From NCBI GenBank assembly GCA_015068825.1, contig SVJU01000005.1, positions 1 through 64,000 on the forward strand: a DNA stretch of 64,000 bases, given 5' to 3'. Position numbers and translations under genes: made by a program. Shown here piece after piece: positions 25,143-34,364 of this stretch (positions within the stretch are counted from its first letter, which is position 1; each line of letters begins with the position of its first letter). This stretch comes from Oscillospiraceae bacterium. Its GTDB lineage: Bacteria; Bacillota; Clostridia; UMGS1810. Under the pieces are notes generated by a model, which did not search any database, was not told the DNA's origin, and saw only the letters and a program-made list of their open reading frames with translations.

Positions 25143-25821
25143 TAAACTCATCCCTCGCTTTTATGTAATACGAAAGTTCTTTTTCTCTTTTTTCTATTTC
25201 ACAAGATAGATTTTTAGACTTTTTAAGACCATTTATTATTTTTGTAACTGTATATATTTTGTTATCCATATACTTTAAAAAAAGCTCATCTTTATCCAAA
25301 AAAAGTCTTTTACCCACATATATATCAAATTCACTTAAAACTTCGTTTCCTTTTTTACACACCAGAATATTATATATTTTATCCTCTTCTTTTGCAAGAC
25401 ATTCCTTTGTTATTACAAAACCATTTTCACAAAGATACTTTCTTACTTCGTTAACTGCAAGCATAGGCTGCAAGATAAGCGTAGCATCAGACGAAATTTT
25501 ATCTTTTCCTTTATCTAAAATTTCGTTTATCAAAAGCCCGCCCATTCCAGCAATAACAGCCATATCAAAGCTGTTTTTTTCAACATTTTCAAAACCATTT
25601 GAGATAAGGGGCAAAATTTTATCTTCAAGACCATACTTTTTTATATTTTTGCTTGCAATTTTTACAGGACCTTCTTTTACATCTGATGCAACTGCATTTT
25701 TAGCTCTTTGTGTTTTTACGCAGTAAATTGGAATGTATGCGTGGTCCGTACCAATATCAACAAGATTTTCAACATTATTTATATTTTGAGCAATAGAAAG
25801 AAGTCTTTGTGGTAAAATCAT
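25135..25821 (-). CDS. trmK: tRNA (adenine(22)-N1)-methyltransferase
   Basis: TrmK methylates A22 of certain tRNAs. The class I methyltransferase shows NLVDIGTDHAYIPIYCV near residue 19, NAVASDVKEGPVKIASKNIKKY (motif II), and the catalytic-region VIAGMGGLLINEIL near 88. A helical C-terminal region (EIEKREKELSYYIKARDE) is typical. At 228 residues it is of normal length. It overlaps nif3 by eight bases. The sigma factor gene rpoD, often upstream, is not here. Confidence 0.93.
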   Translation of the reverse strand: MILPQRLLSIAQNINNVENLVDIGTDHAYIPIYCVKTQRAKNAVASDVKEGPVKIASKNIKKYGLEDKILPLISNGFENVEKNSFDMAVIAGMGGLLINEILDKGKDKISSDATLILQPMLAVNEVRKYLCENGFVITKECLAKEEDKIYNILVCKKGNEVLSEFDIYVGKRLFLDKDELFLKYMDNKIYTVTKIINGLKKSKNLSCEIEKREKELSYYIKARDEFNG

Positions 25822-25858
25822 TTTTTAATCCTTTTAATATAATTTATAAAGTATAAAA

Positions 25859-25886
25859 ACGCATACATCACAAAAGATATATGCGT
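25859..25886 (-). terminator. Terminator after the CpsB-like gene
   Basis: On the minus strand ACGCATA and TATGCGT form the stem, followed by GTTTTTATAC. It lies just past the CpsB stop and upstream of trmK. Confidence 0.65.
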
Positions 25887-25889
25887 ATT

Positions 25890-26594
25890 TTACATATTTA
25901 TTATCATTTTGCCGTTTTGTAAGATTTTATTTGTAAATTCGCTTCCGTGGCACCTTTTCATAAGCTTTACACATTTTTCAAACTCTGGCTTTCTGTCGGT
26001 AAGATTGTGACAATCTGTTCCGATAACCTGAATTGCATCATACGATGCAAGTTTTTTTGCCTTTCTTCTTGATGAAAACGAAAAATAGCACTCCTGATTA
26101 ATCTGAAAACAAACATTCATATCAAAAAGAGTTATGTAGAATGAAAAATCATCTTTTGTGCGGATGTACCTGTCAATATGAGCCATTACAGGAATAAGCT
26201 TTTTATAAATTGTAATTGAATAAATTTCATCAAAAATCCACATTGAACGATTATTAAACGGCATTTCAAGAAGTATGTAGTTTGAAGAAGCTATACATAG
26301 TTTTGACAAATCACAAATTTCTGATAAATGCGGCACAATTTTAACTTCTGCACCAAGACATATTTTGGGAATTTGAATATTATTTTTATTTGCCTCTTCC
26401 ATAACTAAGTTATATGCCATATTTCTTTTTGACAAAAACTCATTTAAATCATCTTTTTCCGCATCAAAATGCGGAGTGGCAACAACACATTCCACACCTT
26501 CATTATAAAGCATTTTAAGCATTTTAACAGATGTAGAAATATCTTTTGCACCGTCGTCAATTCCGGGTAGAATATGGGTATGAAAATCTATCAT
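25890..26594 (-). CDS. CpsB/CapC-type PHP-domain tyrosine phosphatase
   Basis: The 234-residue protein is a PHP metal-dependent phosphatase of the CpsB/YwqE type: DFHTHILPGIDDGAKD at the N-terminus, VVATPHFDAEKDD near residue 38, IPVMAHIDRY near 138, and VIGTDCHNLTDRKPEF near 190. Such enzymes remove phosphate from the tyrosine-rich tail of a partner CpsD kinase and so control exopolysaccharide synthesis. It follows that kinase by 17 bases, supporting the pairing. No polysaccharide synthesis operon is attached in the window. The start has GGGGGA. Confidence 0.9.
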   Translation of the reverse strand: MIDFHTHILPGIDDGAKDISTSVKMLKMLYNEGVECVVATPHFDAEKDDLNEFLSKRNMAYNLVMEEANKNNIQIPKICLGAEVKIVPHLSEICDLSKLCIASSNYILLEMPFNNRSMWIFDEIYSITIYKKLIPVMAHIDRYIRTKDDFSFYITLFDMNVCFQINQECYFSFSSRRKAKKLASYDAIQVIGTDCHNLTDRKPEFEKCVKLMKRCHGSEFTNKILQNGKMIINM

Positions 26595-26611
26595 ATTATC
26601 CCCCGTATATT

Positions 26612-27466
26612 TTATTTTTTGTCTTCTTCGGCATTTTTTGCAGCTTCAGCATATTTATATGCGTATTTGTATCCGCCATAGCCGTAGCCTTTTGAACCAT
26701 AGCCGTATTTATAACCATATTTATATTTGTATTTATATTTATAGTATTTAGAATAGTATCCCTCAGATGCAACAACACCATTAAGCATAAACCCTAAAAT
26801 TCTTGCATTTGCAAATTCAAGGCTCGAAATACATTTTTTAAGTGCATCGTGAGTTGTAAAGTTTTCTTTAACAATTACCACTACACCTGTTACAAATTTT
26901 GACATTGAAACAGCATCAGAAACAATGTTTACAGGAGGGGCATCGACAAAAATATAATCATATTTTTGTGATAACTCTTCCATTGCACTTTTCATTTTTG
27001 CTGATGACAAAAGTTCTGAAGGGTTAGGCGGAATCTGACCTGAAGAAATAACATCAAACCCATGTTCTTTATCATGCTGTATTATTTCATCAAGTGAAGC
27101 AAATCCTGCAAGATAATTAGAAAAACCAGTTTTATTTTCAAGATTTAAATTTCTGTGTATTTTAGGTTTTCTAAGGTCACCGTCTATTAAAAGAACTCTT
27201 TCGCCTGTAAGTGCAAATGTAATTGCAAGATTAATACAAGATGTACTTTTACCTTCTGCAGGCATTGCAGATGTAAAAATAATCTTTTTGCACCCTTCTT
27301 CCGTGTTAAGAGCATATTCAATGTTTGTACGAGTAGACTTATATGATTCTACAATAGCAAAATCACTGTCTTTTTTTAATATAACTTTAGAATAATTCCG
27401 TATATTGGTTGTTGTTTGTTCCACTTTATTATCAATCTTATTTTCAATTTTGGTATTGTCTGTCAT
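26612..27466 (-). CDS. CpsD/CapB-type BY-kinase with long tyrosine-rich tail
   Basis: This 284-residue cytosolic bacterial tyrosine kinase has Walker A AMPAEGKSTSCINLA near residue 70, Walker A' VLLIDGDLRKP, and Walker B YIFVDAPPVN. N-terminal YKSTRTNIEYAL is the usual activator-contact region. The C-terminus carries 17 tyrosines within about 40 residues (KYYKYKYKYKYGYKYGYGSK), the autophosphorylation cluster, here unusually regular in K-Y and G-Y steps. Partner CpsC/Wzz membrane activators are normally adjacent but none is seen; the following gene is the CpsB-like phosphatase. It probably controls export or synthesis of a surface polysaccharide encoded elsewhere. The start follows AGGTG. Confidence 0.92.
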   Translation of the reverse strand: MTDNTKIENKIDNKVEQTTTNIRNYSKVILKKDSDFAIVESYKSTRTNIEYALNTEEGCKKIIFTSAMPAEGKSTSCINLAITFALTGERVLLIDGDLRKPKIHRNLNLENKTGFSNYLAGFASLDEIIQHDKEHGFDVISSGQIPPNPSELLSSAKMKSAMEELSQKYDYIFVDAPPVNIVSDAVSMSKFVTGVVVIVKENFTTHDALKKCISSLEFANARILGFMLNGVVASEGYYSKYYKYKYKYKYGYKYGYGSKGYGYGGYKYAYKYAEAAKNAEEDKK

Positions 27467-27538
27467 ATTACCACACCTATTATAATTATATTTAACATTA
27501 AAATTATATCACACATCTTTTTTAATTGCAACAAAAAT

Positions 27539-28267
27539 TTATATTACAAAACCGCCACTTACATTAATAACCTCACCTGTAATGTAGCTTGCCTCATCAC
27601 TTGCAAGAAATTTAACAGTATTTGCAATTTCAAAAGGAGAAGCAATTTTTCCAACGGGAATTTCTTCTTTGAGCATATTTTTTGTTTCATCATCAAATGT
27701 GCACATATCGGTATCTACAACACCGGGAGCGATGCAGTTTACAAATATATTCGAAGGTGCAAGTTCTTTTGCAAGTGCTTTTGTAAAACCGATTATTGCT
27801 GACTTTGATGTAGAATAATGAACCTCACATGATGCCCCACAAATGCCCCACACAGACGAGATGTTTATTATTTTGCCTTCTTTTTTTCTCAAAAACTCAC
27901 TCATTACAGCCTTCGACATATTAAATACACTGCCTACATTTGTACGCATCATATTTTCAAAATCATCTTCTGTAATGTCGCAAAAAACCTTTTGCTCAGC
28001 TATACCTGCATTATTTACAACAACATCAACAGTTCCAAATTTTTTAATTGCAAAATCACAAAGTGCCTTTGCCTGATTAAAATCAGAAACATCTGCTTTA
28101 AAAGTGGCAGCATCTCCGCCGTTTTTTAAAATTTCATTTAAAACCTCGTTTGCCTTATCTTCACTTTTATTATAGTTTATAACAACATTAAAATCACTCG
28201 CAAGTTTTAGAGCAATTGCTCTGCCAATTCCTCTTGATGCACCTGTTACAATTACCGTTTTTTTCAT
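27539..28267 (-). CDS. Short-chain dehydrogenase, FabG-like
   Basis: The 242-residue SDR has the NAD(P) motif TGASRGIGRAIA, NNAGIAE near residue 87, a catalytic Ser in INISSVWGICGA, the Tyr/Lys pair in HYSTSKSAIIGFTKALA, and the C-terminal YITGEVINVSGG. This is the classical 3-oxoacyl-ACP reductase pattern. No other fatty-acid genes are near, so it may be a FabG paralogue acting on another substrate. It starts 15 bases after the adenosyltransferase stop. The call as an SDR is firm; the substrate is not. Confidence 0.9.
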   Translation of the reverse strand: MKKTVIVTGASRGIGRAIALKLASDFNVVINYNKSEDKANEVLNEILKNGGDAATFKADVSDFNQAKALCDFAIKKFGTVDVVVNNAGIAEQKVFCDITEDDFENMMRTNVGSVFNMSKAVMSEFLRKKEGKIINISSVWGICGASCEVHYSTSKSAIIGFTKALAKELAPSNIFVNCIAPGVVDTDMCTFDDETKNMLKEEIPVGKIASPFEIANTVKFLASDEASYITGEVINVSGGFVI

Positions 28268-28282
28268 TTTTAAAATACTCCA

Positions 28283-28750
28283 TTACATATCAACATATTT
28301 TGAAAGCATATAAAGATAATCAGACATTCTGTTAAGATATTTTATAACTCCAATATCAATATAATCAATTCCTACGGCACATCTTTCAGCCTCACGGCAG
28401 ATACATCTTGCAAAATCAATATATGCACCCGCTTTTGTTCCGGCAAAAGAAAAACCTTCAAATGAGCCTGCTTCTGATGTATAATAATCTATTCTTTCTT
28501 CAAAAAAACTTACATCACATAAAAATGAGGAATATCCGGAAATAAATCCATTTAAAGATACCAAGTCCTTCTGAAGTTTTAAAATTTCTTCTTTTATTTC
28601 AGTTTTTTCAGCTTCAATACGCGCAAAATTAAGACTTGACGAAAGCTTATCTATTGTTCCTACAAGATTAAAAATTTCGTCATCTTTTCTGACACGCTTT
28701 TTAAGGATATCACTATATCCTTCATCACCTTTTTTTGTATATATTTTCAA
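28283..28750 (-). CDS. PduO-type cob(I)alamin adenosyltransferase
   Basis: This 155-residue protein matches PduO-type ATP:corrinoid adenosyltransferases: KIYTKKGDEGYSDIL at the start (ATP-binding), then VGTIDKLSSSLNFAR near residue 30, and the C-terminal ARCICREAERCAVG and YLNRMSDYLYMLSKY. It makes adenosylcobalamin from cob(I)alamin and ATP for radical isomerases or diol dehydratases. The N-terminal motif reads KKGDEGYSD where KTGDxGxT is usual, a mild divergence. The start is TTG, six bases after the rarA stop, so the genes are probably co-transcribed. Confidence 0.85.
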   Translation of the reverse strand: MKIYTKKGDEGYSDILKKRVRKDDEIFNLVGTIDKLSSSLNFARIEAEKTEIKEEILKLQKDLVSLNGFISGYSSFLCDVSFFEERIDYYTSEAGSFEGFSFAGTKAGAYIDFARCICREAERCAVGIDYIDIGVIKYLNRMSDYLYMLSKYVDM

Positions 28751-28756
28751 ATTATA

Positions 28757-30022
28757 TCAATCCTTTTTTATATCCTTCCAGTATGCATAAAAAGAATTTT
28801 CTGTTTTGTTATCGCCCCTGTTATAGTATTTTTTATCTTTTATTTTATCAGGAAGATATTGCTGTTTTACATAGTTATTCTTATATGCATGCGGATATTT
28901 GTATTCTACTCCTCTTCCAAGGCTTTTAGCACCCTGATAGTGACTGTCTTTTAAATGAAGGGGAATATCTCCTGTATCAATATTTTCTACATCGCTCATT
29001 GCTTCGTCTATTGCACATATTGCAGAATTTGACTTTGGTGCTGATGCTAAAAGAATCACCGCCTCTGCAAGAGGAATTCTTGCTTCGGGAAGTCCAAGCT
29101 GAAGTGCAGAATCAACACAAGCTTTTGTTATTACAACCGCATTAGGATAAGCAAGACCAACATCCTCGGATGCAATCACTAAAAGGCGTCTGCAGGCTGT
29201 TATAAGGTCACCGCCGGAAAGAAGTCTTGCAAGATAATGAATTGCCGCATTGGCATCACTTCCGCGGATTGACTTTTGAAAAGCACTTATAACATCATAA
29301 TGACTATCACCGTTTTTATCATGCACAAGTGAGCTTGTCTGTGTACATTCAACCGCTATATCAAGGGTTATATTTATTGTTTCTGACAATGTATAGCTTT
29401 GAGATAACACACACACCTCAACCGCATTAACCGCTTTTCTTACATCACCGCCCGAGGCATTTGCAATGTGTTCAATTGCATCCTTATCAAACAATATCTT
29501 TCTGTCGGGATAGTCATCATCTATAATTTTAACGGCACGCTCTATTGCCTTTTTAATTTGCAAAGGTTCAATTTTTTTAAATTCTAAAACGGTTGAACGA
29601 GAAAGTATCGCATTATAAATATAAAAATGCGGATTTTCGGTTGTGCTTGCAATAAGCGTTATTTTTCCGTTTTCTATATACTCCAAAAGCGATTGCTGTT
29701 GCTTTTTATTAAAATTTTGTATCTCATCAAGATAAAGTAAAATTCCGTTTTCGTGAAATTCAAGCTTTTCTACAACATCACGAACATCTTTCAGACCTGC
29801 AGTTGTTGCATTAAGCTTATAAAATCCACGTTTTGCTTCTTTTGCACAAATATTTGCAATGGTTGTTTTTCCCGTTCCTGAAGGACCATAAAAAATCATA
29901 TTTGGTATTTTATCCGATTTTAATATATTAGTTAAAATTTTATCTTCACCTATAAGATGAGATTGTCCAACAACCTCATCTAAGGTTGTTGGACGTATTC
30001 TTTCAGCCAATGGGATATTCAA
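28757..30022 (-). CDS. rarA: Replication-associated recombination protein A (RarA/MgsA)
   Basis: RarA is an AAA+ ATPase acting at stalled replication forks. The 421-residue protein starts PLAERIRPTTLDEVVGQSHL. It carries Walker A FYGPSGTGKTT near residue 45, Walker B ILLYLDEIQNFNKKQQ, sensor 1 ASTTENPHF, and the family's C-terminal tetramerisation domain with SIRGSDANAAIHYLARLLSGG and YPHAYKNNYVKQQYLP. It starts with TTG preceded by GGGGTGA. It lies between glyA and the adenosyltransferase gene. Confidence 0.95.
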   Translation of the reverse strand: MNIPLAERIRPTTLDEVVGQSHLIGEDKILTNILKSDKIPNMIFYGPSGTGKTTIANICAKEAKRGFYKLNATTAGLKDVRDVVEKLEFHENGILLYLDEIQNFNKKQQQSLLEYIENGKITLIASTTENPHFYIYNAILSRSTVLEFKKIEPLQIKKAIERAVKIIDDDYPDRKILFDKDAIEHIANASGGDVRKAVNAVEVCVLSQSYTLSETINITLDIAVECTQTSSLVHDKNGDSHYDVISAFQKSIRGSDANAAIHYLARLLSGGDLITACRRLLVIASEDVGLAYPNAVVITKACVDSALQLGLPEARIPLAEAVILLASAPKSNSAICAIDEAMSDVENIDTGDIPLHLKDSHYQGAKSLGRGVEYKYPHAYKNNYVKQQYLPDKIKDKKYYNRGDNKTENSFYAYWKDIKKD

Positions 30023-30046
30023 AGCATATCACCCCATAAAAATTTA

Positions 30047-31285
30047 TTATTCGTAAAGAGGATATTTAGCACAAAGATCAGCTACCATACCTCTTACTGT
30101 ATCCTGATTTTTTTCAAAATCTGTAAGTGTAAGGTAAATAATTTCGGCAATCACCTTCATATCTTCTTCTTTAAAGCCTCTTGAAGTTACTGCAGGTGTG
30201 CCTATTCTTACACCGCTTGTAATAAACGGGCTTGTTGTTTCAAAAGGAATTGTGTTTTTGTTAACTGTAACACCAACTTCATCAAGAAGTTTTTCTGCTT
30301 CTTTACCTGTTAAATTCATATTTGTTAAATCTACAAGCATAAGGTGATTATCTGTTCCGTCCGACACAAGCTTGAAGCCTTTTTCCATAAGTGATTCAGA
30401 TAAAACCTTTGCATTTTTAACAATCTGAGTCTGATAAGCTTTAAATTCGTCTGTTAAAGCTTCGCCAAAGCAAGCAGCTTTTGCTGCGATTGTATGCATT
30501 AATGGTCCGCCCTGAATACCGGGGAATATTGCTTTATCAATCATTTTTGCATATTCTTCTTTGCAAAGAATAAGTCCGCCTCTTGGGCCTCTTAATGTTT
30601 TGTGAGTTGTTGTAGTTACAAAGTCTGCATAAGGAACCGGATTTGGATGAAGTCCTGCTGCAACAAGGCCTGCAATATGCGCAATATCAACCATTAAATA
30701 TGCGCCTACCTTTTTTGCAATCTCGCCAAAACGTTTAAAATCTATAACTCTTGGATATGCACTTGCACCTGCAACAATAAGTTTTGGTTTACATTCCATA
30801 GCAATTCTTTCAACTTCATCATAATCTATAAGCTTTGTATCTTCTGATACACCATAAGGAACAATGTTAAAATATGAACCTGACATATTAACAGGGCTTC
30901 CGTGTGATAAATGTCCGCCGTGAGATAAGTTCATACCTAAAACTGTATCACCAGGTTTTAAAACTGCAAAAAATACTGCCATATTTGCCTGAGCACCTGA
31001 GTGTGGCTGAACATTGGCATGGTCTGCTCCAAAAATTTTCTTTGCTCTGTCGCGCGCAAGGTCTTCTACCACGTCAACACATTCGCAGCCACCATAGTAT
31101 CTTTTACCAGGATATCCTTCAGCATATTTATTTGTAAGAGGTGTTCCGATTGCCTCCATAACTGCATTGCTTACAAAGTTTTCGCTGGCAATAAGTTCTA
31201 TTTTATTTCGCTGTCTTTCAACTTCCATTTCAATTGCATCAGCAAGAACCGGGTCATTTTTTCTTATTTCATTTGTTGAATACAT
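30047..31285 (-). CDS. glyA: Serine hydroxymethyltransferase
   Basis: GlyA interconverts serine and glycine with tetrahydrofolate and PLP. Motifs: [12 protein letters not shown] near residue 30, [31 protein letters not shown], the PLP lysine in [17 protein letters not shown], and the C-terminal [13 protein letters not shown]. The ORF-track start sits six codons upstream and contains the ribosome site; the ATG at 31285 follows AAGGAGAAGG and gives 412 residues, the usual length. It has a promoter region of about 140 bases and no riboswitch was seen. Confidence 0.97.
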   Translation of the reverse strand: MYSTNEIRKNDPVLADAIEMEVERQRNKIELIASENFVSNAVMEAIGTPLTNKYAEGYPGKRYYGGCECVDVVEDLARDRAKKIFGADHANVQPHSGAQANMAVFFAVLKPGDTVLGMNLSHGGHLSHGSPVNMSGSYFNIVPYGVSEDTKLIDYDEVERIAMECKPKLIVAGASAYPRVIDFKRFGEIAKKVGAYLMVDIAHIAGLVAAGLHPNPVPYADFVTTTTHKTLRGPRGGLILCKEEYAKMIDKAIFPGIQGGPLMHTIAAKAACFGEALTDEFKAYQTQIVKNAKVLSESLMEKGFKLVSDGTDNHLMLVDLTNMNLTGKEAEKLLDEVGVTVNKNTIPFETTSPFITSGVRIGTPAVTSRGFKEEDMKVIAEIIYLTLTDFEKNQDTVRGMVADLCAKYPLYE

Positions 31286-31384
31286 ATTCCTTCTCCTTAG
31301 CATATATAAAATTTATTATTAAAAAACAATATACAATTTCATTATACCTTTTTTTGTGAAAATTTTCAATAGTTATTTTCAAAA

Positions 31385-31420
31385 AAAGCGTCAACAAACT
31401 AAGAAGTTTATTGACGCTTT
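31385..31420 (-). terminator. Terminator after the membrane glycosyltransferase
   Basis: On the minus strand AAAGCGTCAATAAACT pairs with AGTTTGTTGACGCTTT (one mismatch) around a short loop, followed by a T-tract. It ends GT2 transcription just upstream of glyA. Confidence 0.85.
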
Positions 31421-31427
31421 AAAATGT

Positions 31428-32687
31428 TTATATTTTTTCAAGATCTTCAAGTGTAATTTGTCTTGTGTGTTTGGTGTGTGACCATTCTTTATTATCCTTT
31501 TTAAGCCAGCCGATAACAGTAATCGGTATCCAGGTTAAAGAATATAACCAGAATGTTACATAACACCAGATTAGTTTTGCATTAATCATTCTTTTTTCAT
31601 AGGTAATAATAAATGGAATATACATCATCTGCACTGCTGCAAATGCACTCCACCACTGAGTATCACCAAACAGCTTATTGAGTTCAAATATTTCAACAAC
31701 GCCTGTAACTTTTACCCATGTCATAATTGTTGCAAACAAAAGACATAATATTTTTAGTGGTTGCAAAAGATATATTCCACAGTCAAATGCAGAAAAATCT
31801 TTATCCTTTATTGCTTTTGTAAAAAGCTTTTTAGCAAATCTTGATGCAACATCAGAATGACCCTGCATCCATCTTATTCTCTGGTTCCACGACTGCATAA
31901 AGCTAAGCGGTTTTTCATCGTAAACAAGTGCTTTGTGTGCCCAGCCTACTTTTTTACCTTTAAGAGCAAGCTTTGCAGTAAATTCCATATCTTCAGTAAG
32001 ACAAGTTGCACCCCAACCCATTTCTTTTAAAAGATCGGTTGACACAACAAAACCTGTACCACTAAGCTGACAGGTAATGCCAAGGTTGTATCTTGCATTC
32101 TGGAACATTCTTGCAATCATCCAGAAAGAAACAGAATATGCACAGCTAACCCATGAATCAAACGGATTTTTGCTGTCTACATTACCCTGAACAACTTCGT
32201 AGCCCTTGTTAAGCTCTTTGTTCATTTCTTTTAAGTAATCGCGGCCTACAATATTATCGGCATCAAAAATGGAGATAGAATCATACTTTTTCTCCATATT
32301 GAATATTTTTTCGAACATCCATTCTAAAGCGTAGCCTTTACCCCTTAATTCCTTGTTTGTTCTTTCAAAAACATAAGCGCCGGCATCTCTTGCCACTTTA
32401 GCAGTTGTATCATCACAGTTGTCGGCAATAACAAAAATGTCATACGCCTCTTTAGGATAATCAAGGTTATGAAGACTCTTTACCATTTCACCTATAACCA
32501 TTTCTTCATTATGTGCTGCAACAATTAGAGCAAATGTATGAGTTTTATTGGTTGTAGGTTTTACATTTGTCTGTCTGTCTGACCAGCCGAATATTGAAAC
32601 AACAAAATAATATCCGCCATAGATTAAAACAAACAACTGCAAAAATGCACTGATTAGATAGACAAGCATTCTTAAGCTTTCCGGCAC
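31428..32687 (-). CDS. Membrane-bound family 2 glycosyltransferase
   Basis: The 419-residue protein has an N-terminal helix (LVYLISAFLQLFVLIYGGYYFVV), a cytosolic GT-A catalytic domain, and three or four C-terminal helices. Catalytic motifs include FALIVAAHNEEMVIGEMV, ISIFDADNIVG (D-x-D region), TCLTEDMEFTAKL (catalytic Asp), and NQRIRWMQGH (the Q-x-x-R-W of processive synthases). It resembles hyaluronan/chitin/cellulose synthase-like enzymes that make and export a beta-linked polysaccharide. The product is unknown; no partner genes lie beside it. It is a single-gene unit with a GTG start behind GAGGTG. Confidence 0.88.
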   Translation of the reverse strand: MPESLRMLVYLISAFLQLFVLIYGGYYFVVSIFGWSDRQTNVKPTTNKTHTFALIVAAHNEEMVIGEMVKSLHNLDYPKEAYDIFVIADNCDDTTAKVARDAGAYVFERTNKELRGKGYALEWMFEKIFNMEKKYDSISIFDADNIVGRDYLKEMNKELNKGYEVVQGNVDSKNPFDSWVSCAYSVSFWMIARMFQNARYNLGITCQLSGTGFVVSTDLLKEMGWGATCLTEDMEFTAKLALKGKKVGWAHKALVYDEKPLSFMQSWNQRIRWMQGHSDVASRFAKKLFTKAIKDKDFSAFDCGIYLLQPLKILCLLFATIMTWVKVTGVVEIFELNKLFGDTQWWSAFAAVQMMYIPFIITYEKRMINAKLIWCYVTFWLYSLTWIPITVIGWLKKDNKEWSHTKHTRQITLEDLEKI

Positions 32688-32917
32688 AAAATCACCTCAT
32701 AGTAAATTTTATTTTTTAATCAACCCGCTATTAACCAAATGATATTATATACCATAAAATTCACTTAATCAAGTGTCAATTTTACTAAAATTTCGCATAT
32801 ATTATTCTTTTTCTTTATTTGTTAATCTTATTCTTCCTATTTTTACCGTTTAAGTTCTTTTTCTTCGTTTTTCTCGTTTTTAAAATCAAAAATATTTCAT
32901 TTTTATTAAAATATATA

Positions 32918-32946
32918 TGGACATTTCTCAAAAATTATTATACTAT
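32918..32946 (+). promoter_or_regulatory. Possible promoter of radA
   Basis: TGGACA, 17 bases, TACTAT, about 32 bases before radA. A second -10-like TATACT overlaps it at a worse spacing. The rest of the 32688-32978 gap between the divergent genes is AT-rich and I see nothing else in it. Confidence 0.4.
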
Positions 32947-32978
32947 TATATTATAACTGTTTTAGGAGAAGTAAAATC

Positions 32979-34331
32979 ATGGCAGAAAAAATAAAATATG
33001 TTTGCTCAGAATGCGGTTACGAAACTGTTAAATGGCTTGGAAAATGTCCTGCATGTTTAAACTGGAATACATTTGAAGAAGAGGTTACACAGAAAGTAGG
33101 CAAAGTTAAACAGACATTTTTAAAAAGCGAAGCAAAACCGCTTTCTGAAATAGAAACATCAAAAGATATAAGAATTGTAACAAAGCTTAAAGAGCTTGAC
33201 AGAGTTCTTGGTGGCGGACTTGTAGCTGGTGAACTTGTGCTTGTGGGAGGAGATCCCGGAATTGGAAAATCAACTCTTCTATTGCAGATTTGCGAAGCAC
33301 TTGGAAAAGATAATAAAATCCTTTATGCATCAGGTGAAGAATCCTTAAGCCAAATTAAAATAAGAGCTGACAGACTTAAAATAAAAACACCAAATCTTTT
33401 GATTTTGGCAGAAACATCACTTGACAAAGTTTTAGAAACTGCAAAAGATGAAACCCCTAACATACTCATTGTTGACTCTATTCAGACAATGTTTTGCGAA
33501 GAGGCAACATCAACACCAGGTAGTGTAACACAAATAAGAGAAGCAACTCATCAGCTTATGCGTTATGCAAAACATACCAACACAGCAGTTCTTATTGTAG
33601 GACATGTTACAAAAGACGGAAATATTGCAGGACCAAAAATTCTGGAACACATGGTTGACTGCGTTTTATATTTTGAAGGTGAAAGGCACCAGAGCTACCG
33701 TATTTTAAGAACAATTAAAAACCGCTTTGGCTCAACGAATGAAATAGGCGTTTTTGAAATGACAGATGTTGGTCTTTGCGAGGTTTTAAATCCATCGCAA
33801 ATGATGATAAACGGCAGACCTGAGAATGCGTCCGGCTCGGTTATAACATGTACCATTGAAGGAACAAGGCCAATGCTTGCAGAAATTCAGGCTCTCTCAT
33901 CACCTTCAGGGTTTGGCAATGCTCGAAGAATGGCAACGGGACTTGATTTTAACAGAGCAATAATGCTCGTTGCAATTTTAGAAAAGAAACTTGGATTTAA
34001 TATGCAAAGTCAGGATATATACTTAAATATTGCGGGTGGACTTAAAATAAACGAACCTTCAACCGACCTTGCAGCAATAATTGCAATAGCATCAAATTAT
34101 AAAAACTATGTTGTAGATTATAAAACACTTATTTTAGGAGAAGTTGGTTTAACAGGTGAAGTAAGAAGTATTACATATCCTGAAAAACGGGTTAACGAAG
34201 CTAAAAAGCTTGGTTTTAACAAAGTTATTCTTCCAAGCGATAATGTAAAAAGCATTAAAAATATTGATGATATTGAAATAATTGGTGTTAAAACAGTTGC
34301 ACAGGCAATAAAGTTTTCTAAAAACGAGTAA
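32979..34331 (+). CDS. radA: DNA repair protein RadA
   Basis: RadA is a RecA-like, DnaB-type helicase that promotes branch migration in homologous recombination. Its 450 residues hold an N-terminal C4 zinc finger (CSECGYETVKWLGKCPAC), Walker A GGDPGIGKSTLL near residue 91, Walker B-region LIVDSIQTM, the diagnostic KNRFGSTNEIGVF near 247, and a C-terminal Lon-protease-like domain (LNIAGGLKINEPSTDLAAI). Length is standard. The ATG follows AGGAG. In many Firmicutes radA neighbours clpC or disA; neither is seen here. Confidence 0.97.
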   Translation: MAEKIKYVCSECGYETVKWLGKCPACLNWNTFEEEVTQKVGKVKQTFLKSEAKPLSEIETSKDIRIVTKLKELDRVLGGGLVAGELVLVGGDPGIGKSTLLLQICEALGKDNKILYASGEESLSQIKIRADRLKIKTPNLLILAETSLDKVLETAKDETPNILIVDSIQTMFCEEATSTPGSVTQIREATHQLMRYAKHTNTAVLIVGHVTKDGNIAGPKILEHMVDCVLYFEGERHQSYRILRTIKNRFGSTNEIGVFEMTDVGLCEVLNPSQMMINGRPENASGSVITCTIEGTRPMLAEIQALSSPSGFGNARRMATGLDFNRAIMLVAILEKKLGFNMQSQDIYLNIAGGLKINEPSTDLAAIIAIASNYKNYVVDYKTLILGEVGLTGEVRSITYPEKRVNEAKKLGFNKVILPSDNVKSIKNIDDIEIIGVKTVAQAIKFSKNE

Positions 34332-34332
34332 T

Positions 34333-34364
34333 AAAAAATGGATAGCATTTGCTATCCATTTTTT
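34333..34364. terminator. Bidirectional terminator between radA and the kinase gene
   Basis: A perfect 15-bp stem (AAAAAATGGATAGCA with TGCTATCCATTTTTT) has a 2-base spacer and flanking A/T tracts. It serves the converging radA and cytidylate kinase-like genes. Confidence 0.9.

Noticed and set aside
26596-26781. 61-residue ORF rich in Asn, Ile and Met
   Set aside because: It is the shifted-frame image of the Tyr-rich repeat tail of the kinase gene (K-Y codons), not a gene.
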